A stretch of DNA of 46,863 nt, from the NCBI GenBank assembly GCA_963518845.1, contig CAUQKV010000013.1, positions 1-46,863 of the forward strand, written 5' to 3'. Of this stretch, positions 32,764 through 39,625 are shown in pieces (the first letter of the stretch is position 1; every line of letters begins with the position of its first letter). This stretch comes from JABCPE02 sp963518845. Lineage in GTDB: Bacteria; Bacteroidota; Bacteroidia; Flavobacteriales; Weeksellaceae. The notes under the pieces were generated by a model, which saw nothing but the letters and a program-made list of their open reading frames with translations, did not search any database and was not told where the DNA came from. Made by a program: the position numbers and the translations under genes.

Positions 32764-33180
32764 ATGAAAAATTCAATTTTAGCCTTTGCATTATTGTGCA
32801 GTTCCATGGCTTTTGCCCAGATAGAAGGGAAATGGAGAACGATAGATGACGAAACTAAAAAACCAAAATCCATCGTAGAAATTTTTAAAAAATCTGATGG
32901 TAAATACTATGCGAAAGTAGTAGAACTACTGATAAAACCAGCTGATCCTAACTGTTCTTCTTGTAAAGACGACAGAAAAGGAAAGCCTATTTTAGGAATG
33001 GAGGTTATCCGTGGGCTGTCTAAAGACGGTGATGAATACAGCGAAGGAACGATAACAGATCCTAAAAACGGAAAATCATACAAATGTACGATTAAAAAAG
33101 AAGGAAATAACTTGATAGTTCGTGGTTATATAGGATTTTCTGCATTTGGTAGAAACCAGACATGGCAAAAAGTAAACTAA
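32764..33180 (+). CDS. DUF2147 family exported protein
   Basis: 138 residues from the ATG at 32764. A signal peptide (KNSILAFALLCSSMAFAQ) precedes a small beta-rich domain that starts IEGKWRTIDDETKKPKSIVE and ends AFGRNQTWQKV, the standard DUF2147 form. A CSSC motif lies in the middle. The family is common in Bacteroidota and Proteobacteria and has no settled function. It is monocistronic, ended by a hairpin at 33195-33225, just upstream of the SusC leader. Confidence 0.88.
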   Translation: MKNSILAFALLCSSMAFAQIEGKWRTIDDETKKPKSIVEIFKKSDGKYYAKVVELLIKPADPNCSSCKDDRKGKPILGMEVIRGLSKDGDEYSEGTITDPKNGKSYKCTIKKEGNNLIVRGYIGFSAFGRNQTWQKVN

Positions 33181-33194
33181 ATATGAATTAATGA

Positions 33195-33225
33195 AAAATC
33201 CTTTCTAAATTTTGGAAAGGATTTT
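33195..33225 (+). terminator. Intrinsic terminator of the DUF2147 gene
   Basis: An 11-bp stem AAAATCCTTTC/GAAAGGATTTT with a 9-base loop and a T run. Confidence 0.8.
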
Positions 33226-33308
33226 TTGTTAATAGTATATAAAATCTTGTGTTTCCATCATAGATGCATCAAGTTTTCCAAATAGAAGTAAAAAAAATCA
33301 ATAAAAAA

Positions 33309-33339
33309 TTTGTAGGTTAAAAAAGTTTTTATATCTTCG
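33309..33339 (+). promoter_or_regulatory. Promoter TTTG-N19-TATCTTCG of the attenuated SusCD operon
   Basis: TTTG at 33309-33312 and TATCTTCG at 33332-33339, exactly 19 bases apart. Only one base of the -7 box deviates from TAnnTTTG (C for T at position 7). Transcription should begin near 33344, about 25 bases before the first leader ORF. Confidence 0.6.
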
Positions 33340-33369
33340 CAAAATATTTGAACAAAAAAGGAAAGAATA

Positions 33370-33468
33370 ATGTTTAACCAATACAATCATACAAGAACAT
33401 CTAAACATACCATTACCATGTGTATGGATATGATGATGTGGGTTTTTAGAAAGCCGCAGTTTTTGTGA
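33370..33468 (+). CDS. Leader peptide 1, Met-codon rich (32 aa)
   Basis: A 32-codon ORF with a purine-rich AAGGAAAG sequence a few bases upstream of its ATG. The peptide starts MFNQYNHTRTSKHTIT and its second half is MCMDMMMWVFRKPQFL. Five Met codons fall in eight positions, three in a row at 33430-33438. They end 15 bases before the CCGCAG arm at 33454, about the distance at which a stalled ribosome would leave that arm free. The TGA stop lies inside the antiterminator arm. No protein function is expected; it should act as a sensor of charged Met-tRNA in transcription attenuation of the SusC/SusD genes. Evidence is architectural, with a second related unit downstream. Confidence 0.7.
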   Translation: MFNQYNHTRTSKHTITMCMDMMMWVFRKPQFL

Positions 33469-33529
33469 TTGTAAAATGCGAATAGAAAAATTTTATATAA
33501 ATTATACAAAATTATCACAAGGGCTTCGG
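33454..33529 (+). promoter_or_regulatory. Antiterminator of attenuator unit 1
   Basis: CCGCAGTTTTTGTGAT (33454-33469) can pair with ATCACAAGGGCTTCGG (33514-33529) over 16 positions: 12 Watson-Crick pairs, three G-U pairs and one C/U mismatch. The right half is the same strand that forms the 5' arm of the terminator, so the two folds exclude each other. Confidence 0.65.
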
Positions 33530-33551
33530 ACAAAAACCGAAGCTCTTTTTT
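33521..33551 (+). terminator. Terminator (attenuator) of unit 1
   Basis: A 9-bp stem GGGCTTCGG/CCGAAGCTC (one G-U pair), loop ACAAAAA, followed by six T residues. There is no gene end directly before it, only the leader ORF, so it is an attenuator rather than an ordinary gene terminator. Confidence 0.8.
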
Positions 33552-33583
33552 ATGTTTAAACTAAATCTAAATTAAAAATTAAA

Positions 33584-33697
33584 ATGTTAATAAATCTGAA
33601 TCATAAAAACGAAAATCTAGTTTCCCAAATGATGGGAATGATGATGATGTGTGGCTTTGTGAAAGACCGCAGTTTTTGTGATGAATGGAGTTTTTAA
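33584..33697 (+). CDS. Leader peptide 2, Met-codon rich (37 aa)
   Basis: A 37-codon ORF, starting MLINLNHKNENLVSQ and continuing MMGMMMMCGFVKDRS to the end FCDEWSF. Six Met codons occur within seven positions, with four in a row at 33638-33649, and the run ends 17 bases before the conserved CCGCAG arm at 33667. The start has no clear Shine-Dalgarno site but is AT-rich, as usual in these bacteria. It differs from leader 1 in N-terminal sequence but shares the Met cluster and downstream RNA arms. The stop codon is beyond the antiterminator arm, unlike unit 1. Predicted role: Met-codon sensor for the second attenuator. Confidence 0.7.
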   Translation: MLINLNHKNENLVSQMMGMMMMCGFVKDRSFCDEWSF

Positions 33698-33727
33698 GTT
33701 TTCTTCATAATTATCCCAGAGCTTCGG
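33667..33727 (+). promoter_or_regulatory. Antiterminator of attenuator unit 2
   Basis: CCGCAGTTTT (33667-33676) can pair with AGAGCTTCGG (33718-33727) with two G-U pairs and one C/U mismatch; ATGAA (33681-33685) with TTCAT (33704-33708) can extend the fold. It competes with the terminator for the 33718-33727 strand. The first arm lies in a 16-base block identical to unit 1. Confidence 0.6.
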
Positions 33728-33751
33728 TAAATACGCCGAGGCTCTTTTTTT
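33718..33751 (+). terminator. Terminator (attenuator) of unit 2
   Basis: A 10-bp stem AGAGCTTCGG/CCGAGGCTCT (one G-U pair), loop TAAATACG, then a T run. It sits 46 bases before the SusC ATG, with no gene between. Confidence 0.82.
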
Positions 33752-33797
33752 ATGTTTAAACCAAATTTTAAGTAAAAAATTAACAATATTATATATA

Positions 33798-36746
33798 ATG
33801 AAAAGAAAAGTAGTTAGATTAAGCACTTTGTTTGCGTTGTTCTCCTTCGTGGGGACATTCAGTGCTCAGGAAAAGAAGAAGGATTCTATCAAGGAAAATT
33901 CCATCGGTGAAGTCGTGATAGTAGCCTTTGGAAAACAGAAAAAAGAAGAAATCACAGGTTCTATCCAAGAACTAAAACCCAAGGATATCTCTGCATTACA
34001 GAACGGAAATGTCTTGCAGGGACTTGCAGGGCGTGTAGCGGGGGTTCAGATTGTGGGAAATGGACAGCCAGGGAGCAGCCCGAGTATACGAATGAGAGGG
34101 ATAGGCTCTATCAACGCTTCTAGTGAGCCGCTAATTGTTTTGGATGGGATACCTTATCCTGGATCGCTCAATTCTATTCCTTCTTCGGATATAGAGAGTT
34201 TGTCCTTCTTGGAAGATGCTTCGTCAAATGCTTTGTATGGCTCACGAGGAGCAAACGGGGTAATCATCATCACTACTAAAAAAGGAACGAGAAAGGGGAT
34301 TCATGTAGATTTTGATATTAAAACAGGGATTAACTTCCGTGCGACTCCAGAATATGACATTATCACCAGCCCTGCCGAGTATTATTTGGCCTATTTCAAT
34401 AGAGTTCGTGTAGGAGAAAAAGCAAGTGGAAAGACTGATGCTCAAGCCTATACAGAGGCGATAAATAAAATGAATGCTACACTGGGATATAACGCCTACA
34501 ATCTTCCGTTTAACCAGCTTATCAATCAGGATGGAAGTTTTAACCAAAATGCTAAACTGCTTTATCAGGACAATTGGCAAAAACTATTATTCCGTCCTAA
34601 TCTCCGCCAAGAAGCGAACCTCAGCTTCACAGCAAATACCGATAAATTAAAGGCTTATACTTCACTTGGCTACCTTAATGACCGCAGTTACCTCATCGGT
34701 TCTGGATTTAAAAGATTGAGTTTAAGGTCTAATTTGGAATATGCTCTTAATGAAAAATTGAAATTTGGAGTTAATTTAAATTACAGCAACAGCGAACAGA
34801 ATCTGGGCGATGGAGGAAGTTTTGCTAACTCGTTCCAGTTTTCTAGGAATATCGCGCCTTTTTACCCAGTGTATTTGAGGGATAATGATTATAACAGAGT
34901 GTATGATATCAAAGGAAGGGCTGTCTATGACTACGGTGATGGAAAAGGGCCAAATGGGGCGAGAAGGTCTTACGCCGTTTTTGAAAATCCTGTGGGAAAC
35001 CGCCAATATGATTTGAATAAAGTGACCAATAACACGGTGAATACCAATCTATTTGTGCAGTATAAATTCTTGAAAGATTTTGATTTTACTTATAATTTCG
35101 GTGGTGTGATTATCAACTCACAAGAGCTTGTTTATGGAAATCCTTTGGGAGGGACTACGGCTACTGTGGGCGGGCGACTTGCAAAATCCAATACTCTGAA
35201 ATACGCCTTCAACCACCAGCAGTTATTATCTTACAATAAACAACTCGGTGCGCACAATATCAGCGTTCTTCTAGGGCATGAGCTGAACCAAGAGAAAAGC
35301 GATTATTTCGGGGCGAGAAAAGAAAAATTGTTCTTGGAAGGACTTGCTGTTTTTGATAATGTTCTGAAAATGAACGAAATCCCAGGAAACCAGTACGACT
35401 ACGCTGTGGAAGGGTTTTTCTCCCGAGTTTTGTATAATTATAAAAACAAATATTTCTTCAATGCCAGCCTTAGGAGAGATGGTTCGTCAGTATTTTCTAA
35501 AGAAAGCAGATGGGGAACTTTCTATGGACTGGGGGCAGCATGGGACATTTCGAAAGAAGATTTCTTAAAGGATTCAGAGACTGTGAATGCCCTAAAAGTG
35601 AAGGCTTCCTACGGACAGCAGGGGAATGATATTTTCTACTTCCCAGGCACTACGGACAGAATCTACTACGCCTACAAAAACTTATATAAAGTAAGTAACT
35701 TCGGGGATGATACGCCTGTGGTTACTACGGAATATCTTGGAAATAATAAGCTGAGATGGGAAAATTCCCAAAACCTAAATGCTGGTTTTGAAACGGCTTT
35801 GTTCAATAGAAGACTGTCTATCAATGCTGAATATTTTGAGAGAAAAGTTTCCGATATGATTTATCGTGCGGCACTTCCTTTCTCTAATGTGGGATATTAT
35901 CCTAGGTTAGAAAACATTGGAAACATGAGAAACAGAGGGGTTCAGGTAAGCATCAACGGAGATGTAATTAAAACAGAGAATTTCACTTGGAATCTCTACG
36001 CCAACCTTACTCATTACAAAAATAAAATCACCAAACTCCCTGATGCACAAAGAGAAAATGGTATAGTAGCAGATGAGCTATTCCTCCTAAAAGAAGGCAG
36101 CGACCGCTATGCTTACTATCTGAAAGAGTTTGCAGGGGTGGACCCTCTGAATGGAGATGCGCTTTGGTATAAAGATGGCGTGGATGCGAAAGGAAAAGCA
36201 GTTAAACAAGTTACGAACAGCTACGATGAAGCAACACTTTACCAAACAGGAAAATCTGCTATACCAAAGGTTTATGGTGGTTTTGGAACTCAGATAAGAT
36301 TTAAAAACATTACTCTATCTGCTAATTTTGCGTATCAGCTGGGCGGCTGGGGCTATGACCAAAACTACAGATCGCTCCTGCATTCAGACAACTATGCGTC
36401 TAACTATCATAGAGATGTTCATAACACATGGACGCCAGAAAATCCTACAGCATCTCTGCCAAGAATAGATATTTCTAATTCTAACCAAAATGCTAGTTCT
36501 ACACTATTCTTAGTGAAATCAGATTATTTAAGTCTTCAAGATTTGACGCTGAGTGTGGGCATACCGCAGAAGTTCCTTGAAAACTACGGAATCCGAGATG
36601 CCAATATTTATGTAACAGGGAACAACCTTTTCTTACTTTCAAAGAGAAGAGGCTACGACCCAAGGCTGTCTATTTCTGGAGTTTCGGAGACATATGGATA
36701 TAATCTGTTGTCAAGTGTTTCATTAGGTCTTAATCTTAAATTTTAA
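33798..36746 (+). CDS. SusC/RagA family TonB-linked outer membrane protein
   Basis: 982 residues. A signal peptide (KRKVVRLSTLFALFSFVGTF) is followed almost at once by a TonB-box-like SIGEVVIVAFGKQKKEEITG and the plug domain (SALQNGNVLQGLAGRVAGVQ, then LYGSRGANGVIIITTKKGTR, a SusC signature). The rest is a 22-strand type beta-barrel ending SLGLNLKF. The carboxypeptidase-regulatory-like N-terminal extension found in many SusC proteins is absent. SusC proteins import glycans, peptides or other nutrients together with the SusD partner that follows. The two Met-codon attenuators upstream suggest a nutrient linked to methionine or sulfur, for example peptides; that is inference. Confidence 0.93.
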   Translation: MKRKVVRLSTLFALFSFVGTFSAQEKKKDSIKENSIGEVVIVAFGKQKKEEITGSIQELKPKDISALQNGNVLQGLAGRVAGVQIVGNGQPGSSPSIRMRGIGSINASSEPLIVLDGIPYPGSLNSIPSSDIESLSFLEDASSNALYGSRGANGVIIITTKKGTRKGIHVDFDIKTGINFRATPEYDIITSPAEYYLAYFNRVRVGEKASGKTDAQAYTEAINKMNATLGYNAYNLPFNQLINQDGSFNQNAKLLYQDNWQKLLFRPNLRQEANLSFTANTDKLKAYTSLGYLNDRSYLIGSGFKRLSLRSNLEYALNEKLKFGVNLNYSNSEQNLGDGGSFANSFQFSRNIAPFYPVYLRDNDYNRVYDIKGRAVYDYGDGKGPNGARRSYAVFENPVGNRQYDLNKVTNNTVNTNLFVQYKFLKDFDFTYNFGGVIINSQELVYGNPLGGTTATVGGRLAKSNTLKYAFNHQQLLSYNKQLGAHNISVLLGHELNQEKSDYFGARKEKLFLEGLAVFDNVLKMNEIPGNQYDYAVEGFFSRVLYNYKNKYFFNASLRRDGSSVFSKESRWGTFYGLGAAWDISKEDFLKDSETVNALKVKASYGQQGNDIFYFPGTTDRIYYAYKNLYKVSNFGDDTPVVTTEYLGNNKLRWENSQNLNAGFETALFNRRLSINAEYFERKVSDMIYRAALPFSNVGYYPRLENIGNMRNRGVQVSINGDVIKTENFTWNLYANLTHYKNKITKLPDAQRENGIVADELFLLKEGSDRYAYYLKEFAGVDPLNGDALWYKDGVDAKGKAVKQVTNSYDEATLYQTGKSAIPKVYGGFGTQIRFKNITLSANFAYQLGGWGYDQNYRSLLHSDNYASNYHRDVHNTWTPENPTASLPRIDISNSNQNASSTLFLVKSDYLSLQDLTLSVGIPQKFLENYGIRDANIYVTGNNLFLLSKRRGYDPRLSISGVSETYGYNLLSSVSLGLNLKF

Positions 36747-36760
36747 TCTTTAAAAAAGTT

Positions 36761-38242
36761 ATGAAAATAAATAAAATATTAGCAGGAGCATTCGTTGCTC
36801 TATCACTTTTAAGCTGCAATAGAGAATTAGAAACTGAATCCGCGAAACTGATTTCAGAGGAGCAGATTCCTGATGATGCGGCTTCTTTAAATAATTATCT
36901 TAAAGGGATTTATCTTAGCTTTAGAAATAATGGTTCGGGTGGAACTACCACTCACACGGATTTTGGGATAATGTCCATAAAAGCAGGAGTTGATTTACTT
37001 TCCAATGACCTTATTCAGGCAAAACAGCAGCACCTTGGGAGATATTACAACTATGAAGCGAGACAAAGCGACAACTTTACCAACGAAATCGTTTGGAATA
37101 CATTTTATTCTAAAATCTTTGATATCAATCGTTTGATAGAGAAGATAGAAGCCATAGGTGTAAATAATGAAAACCGACACATCTATGGTCAGCTTTTGGC
37201 ACTTCGTGCGTATAGTTATTTTAATTTGGTGAGGTTCTATGCGCTTACTTATGTTGGTCATCAGAATGAACTGGGAGTGCCGCTGGTAACTACGGCATCC
37301 AGCCCAGAAACACCGAGAGCAAGAGCCACTGTGGCAGAAGTTTATAACCAAATAACCAGCGATATAGAAAACGCCATCACAGCGCTGAATGGTTTCACTC
37401 AGCAAAACATCGCACAGATAGACCAAAGGGCAGCAAAAGCCATCGCGGCGGATATTTACCTTGAAACTGGAGATTATACCAGAGCGGCAGCCTATGCTAA
37501 TGAAGCCCGAACAGGCAAAACACTGATGTCTCAGGCGGACTATACAGGAGCAGGATTTTCTCTAAAAACCAATCCAGAGATTATCTGGGGATTTGATAAT
37601 TCTTTACAAACCAAAAACATCGGTAACCACTACGCTTCGTTCTTCTCTATGTATGACAGCATGAATGAAGGCTATGCGGGAGCAGCAGGAATTTATAAAA
37701 TCATAGATAAAAGATTATACGATAAAATCCCAAGCACTGATTACAGAAAACAAGTGTTCAATGGGGCTACAGAATCCACTTATACTTTTAATGGAAAGAC
37801 CAAAAAGCATCCGCCGTATGTGAGCAGAAAGTTCAAGGATTTGACTTTCTTTGAAGGGGATTATATCTACATCAGAGCGGCTTCGCTTTACTATATAGAA
37901 GCGGAGGCTTTGGCAAGACTTGGGCAGACAGCTCAGGCGAGACAGGTGCTCTATGATATTACATCTGTGAGAGATACAGGATATACACATTCCACTAATT
38001 CTGGGCAGAGCCTCATAGATGAAATCATCCTGCAAAAGAGAATAGAACTCTGGGGCGAAGGCTACGCTTGGTTTGATATGAAACGCCTTGGGGTGGATTT
38101 GGTGAGAGATTATCCAGGTTCTAACCATACTTTTGGGAAGTTTAATCGTAGTTATTCTACGGACTACAAACAATACCGTTTCCAAATTCCGCAGAGCGAG
38201 GTGAGTAACAATCCTAATATTGTTCAAAACCCAGTGAAATAA
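36761..38242 (+). CDS. SusD/RagB family nutrient-binding lipoprotein
   Basis: 493 residues. A lipoprotein signal (KINKILAGAFVALSLLSCNR) with lipobox LLSC is followed by the helical TPR-like SusD fold: HIYGQLLALRAYSYFNLVRF is the typical SusD start of the core, and LIDEIILQKRIELWGEGYAW the typical C-terminal region, followed by FRFQIPQSEVSNNPNIVQNP-like residues. It sits on the cell surface as a lid over the SusC barrel. It begins 14 bases after susC in the same operon and is closed by a strong terminator at 38259. The ligand is unknown; no glycoside hydrolase or sulfatase gene is adjacent, which makes a glycan-dedicated locus less likely. Confidence 0.93.
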   Translation: MKINKILAGAFVALSLLSCNRELETESAKLISEEQIPDDAASLNNYLKGIYLSFRNNGSGGTTTHTDFGIMSIKAGVDLLSNDLIQAKQQHLGRYYNYEARQSDNFTNEIVWNTFYSKIFDINRLIEKIEAIGVNNENRHIYGQLLALRAYSYFNLVRFYALTYVGHQNELGVPLVTTASSPETPRARATVAEVYNQITSDIENAITALNGFTQQNIAQIDQRAAKAIAADIYLETGDYTRAAAYANEARTGKTLMSQADYTGAGFSLKTNPEIIWGFDNSLQTKNIGNHYASFFSMYDSMNEGYAGAAGIYKIIDKRLYDKIPSTDYRKQVFNGATESTYTFNGKTKKHPPYVSRKFKDLTFFEGDYIYIRAASLYYIEAEALARLGQTAQARQVLYDITSVRDTGYTHSTNSGQSLIDEIILQKRIELWGEGYAWFDMKRLGVDLVRDYPGSNHTFGKFNRSYSTDYKQYRFQIPQSEVSNNPNIVQNPVK

Positions 38243-38258
38243 GCCATGAAAACCACAG

Positions 38259-38298
38259 CCCGCTGAAAGGTGAAATTCCTTTCGGCGGGTTTGTTTTT
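38259..38298 (+). terminator. Terminator of the SusCD operon
   Basis: A 12-bp stem CCCGCTGAAAGG/CCTTTCGGCGGG (one T-G pair) with a 7-base loop, followed by TTTGTTTTT. The GC-rich stem is among the strongest in the window. Its tail contains the TTTG -33 element of the next promoter. Confidence 0.88.
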
Positions 38299-38320
38299 AT
38301 AGGGTTAAATGTTATCTTTG
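38290..38320 (+). promoter_or_regulatory. Promoter TTTG-N19-TATCTTTG of the lipocalin-like gene
   Basis: TTTG at 38290-38293 and TATCTTTG at 38313-38320 with 19 bases between. The -33 element is built into the T run of the preceding terminator, so the lipoprotein gene has its own transcript. Confidence 0.7.
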
Positions 38321-38345
38321 CCAAGAATTTTAAATTTATATAATT

Positions 38346-38813
38346 ATGAAAAAACTTTTATTGGCTGTTGTAGCAGTAGTGAGTTTAACAGCGTGCAGCA
38401 GAAACAATGGTACAGATGAGATTACACCAGAGCCAGTTTCTCCTATCGTAGGGACATGGAAATATGTAAGAACCGAAATCATCAGTGGAACAGATGGTTC
38501 TACATTAAACACAAGGGTTCCTGATGAATGTGGAAGTCAAAACACCTTAGAATTTAGAGTGGATGGAAAACACATTGATAAAGAATTTATTAAAGTAGGT
38601 GGGCAGTGTACACAGGATGGAGATGAGGAGAGTAGATATGATTATAATTCTGCGACTAAAATTCTAAAGTTCACATATAGTGATGGAAGTGTAGAACAAG
38701 AAGAAGTATTGTTATTAGATGCTACAAATCTTCATTTAATACCTGAAGTATATGATTATGATGGAGATGGAGTTGATGATAAAGTAATCATGTTTTATGT
38801 AAGACAAAACTAA
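38346..38813 (+). CDS. Lipocalin-like lipoprotein
   Basis: 155 residues. Lipoprotein signal MKKLLLAVVAVVSLTACSRN (lipobox LTAC). The mature part begins SPIVGTWKYVRTEI, the lipocalin-like start seen in many Bacteroidota lipoproteins, then a Cys pair at PDECGSQNTL and VGGQCTQDGD, which might form a disulfide. The C-terminal end YDYDGDGVDDKVIMFYV carries a DxDxDG calcium-binding loop. Function is unknown; it likely sits in a membrane and could bind a small ligand. It has its own promoter and terminator and is not part of the attenuated transcript. Confidence 0.82.
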   Translation: MKKLLLAVVAVVSLTACSRNNGTDEITPEPVSPIVGTWKYVRTEIISGTDGSTLNTRVPDECGSQNTLEFRVDGKHIDKEFIKVGGQCTQDGDEESRYDYNSATKILKFTYSDGSVEQEEVLLLDATNLHLIPEVYDYDGDGVDDKVIMFYVRQN

Positions 38814-38821
38814 AAAAATAT

Positions 38822-38844
38822 TCCCTAAGATTATATCTTGGGGA
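38822..38844 (+). terminator. Intrinsic terminator of the lipocalin-like gene
   Basis: A 9-bp stem TCCCTAAGA/TCTTGGGGA (one T-G pair) with a 5-base loop and a T run. Confidence 0.75.
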
Positions 38845-38919
38845 TTTTTATTTCTTGCTGGAACAGGGGAGTTGTATTCTTTTTTAATTAAAAATAAAGT
38901 ATTCATTGTTAGGGTTTTG

Positions 38920-38927
38920 TAACTTTG
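38920..38927 (+). promoter_or_regulatory. -7 box TAACTTTG before the sigma-factor operon
   Basis: TAnnTTTG match in a 316-base gap between genes. The leader to the sigma-factor start would be about 200 bases and includes a small 30-codon ORF. No clear -33 TTTG is present. Apart from these, the gap 38849-39026 shows only AT-rich sequence. Confidence 0.4.
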
Positions 38928-39026
38928 GCAATGATTTTTTGTAACGAAAAAAATATTTCCAGCACTAATGTGGGTATAAAATGCATTTTAAAAAAGTTAG
39001 AGTTTAAATAATCAAAATCAAAACAA

Positions 39027-39119
39027 ATGAAAACAAGTCAAAATAAAAAAGATTTAGCGGAGATGATTACCAAGAGAAAGGATTTATTTTGGGCTGGTTT
39101 TTCTTTGATAAACTTTTAA
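39027..39119 (+). CDS. Small ORF before the sigma factor (30 aa), uncertain
   Basis: An ATG-to-TAA frame coding for MKTSQNKKDLAEMITKRKDL followed by FWAGFSLINF. It lies between the candidate promoter at 38920 and the ECF gene, ending 10 bases before that gene's ATG. It may be a translated leader coupling to the sigma gene or a decayed protein start. Nothing in it is recognised and no terminator hairpin follows it, so it is not comparable to the Met leaders. It may also be chance. Confidence 0.35.
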   Translation: MKTSQNKKDLAEMITKRKDLFWAGFSLINF

Positions 39120-39129
39120 AAAGCATTTT

Positions 39130-39621
39130 ATGAAAGCCGAACAGCAGCAGGAGTTTATCAAGCAACTGAATGAAAACCAGAGGGTAATCCATAAGATTTG
39201 TAAAATCTACATGGACAATCCCAGCGACCACGAAGACCTTTTTCAGGAGATTGTAATTCAGCTTTGGAAAGCCTATCCTAATTTCCGTGGAGAAGCCAAA
39301 TTTTCCACTTGGGCTTACCGCATCGGGCTGAATACCGCACTAGCACTATTCCGAAAGCGAAAAAGAGATGTCCCTGCGGACTCTATGGAGATTCTTCCCG
39401 AGATAAAAATAGCGGAAGAAAACGATGACCAGACCGCACAGATACAGGTGATGTATGATGCTATACACCAGCTGTCCGATGTGGAAAAAGCCCTCATTAT
39501 GATGTATCTGGATGACAAGCCCTACCGAGAAATTTCCGAAATACTGGGCATAACGGAAGGAAACGCCCGTGTGAAAATGAACCGTGCAAAAGAAAAACTA
39601 AAAACCCTCATCAAAAAATAA
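39130..39621 (+). CDS. RNA polymerase sigma factor, ECF subfamily
   Basis: 163 residues, the size of an ECF sigma. Region 2 is seen in DHEDLFQEIVIQLWKAYPNF and FSTWAYRIGLNTALALFRKR, region 4 in LSDVEKALIMMYLDDKPYRE followed by ISEILGITEGNARVKMNRAK, a helix-turn-helix for -35 recognition. ECF factors direct RNA polymerase to stress or envelope genes and are usually held by a membrane anti-sigma factor; the next gene, 4 bases downstream, encodes a four-helix membrane protein that may play that part. Target genes are unknown. Confidence 0.92.
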   Translation: MKAEQQQEFIKQLNENQRVIHKICKIYMDNPSDHEDLFQEIVIQLWKAYPNFRGEAKFSTWAYRIGLNTALALFRKRKRDVPADSMEILPEIKIAEENDDQTAQIQVMYDAIHQLSDVEKALIMMYLDDKPYREISEILGITEGNARVKMNRAKEKLKTLIKK

Positions 39622-39625
39622 GGCT

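Larger units (their letters stand above)
33340..33797 (+). repeat. Tandem pair of related attenuator units before susC
   Basis: Unit 1 (about 33370-33575) and unit 2 (about 33584-33785) share, in order: a Met-codon cluster; GAAAG.CCGCAG followed by TTTTTGTGAT; the GCTTCGG terminator arm; CTC plus T run; ATGTTTAAAC.AAAT; and a final AAAAATTAA. The N-terminal parts of the two leader ORFs are unrelated. The spacing and the conserved RNA arms suggest duplication followed by divergence under selection on RNA pairing. Together with the promoter region this accounts for the 617-base gap between the DUF2147 gene and susC. Confidence 0.75.

Noticed and set aside
33370..33751. SAM riboswitch or T-box as an explanation of the susC leader
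   Set aside because: No SAM-II blocks (ATTTG, TTGCA, GCTAAA in order) and no T-box AGGGTGG-like sequence; the Met-rich ORFs with competing hairpins explain it better.
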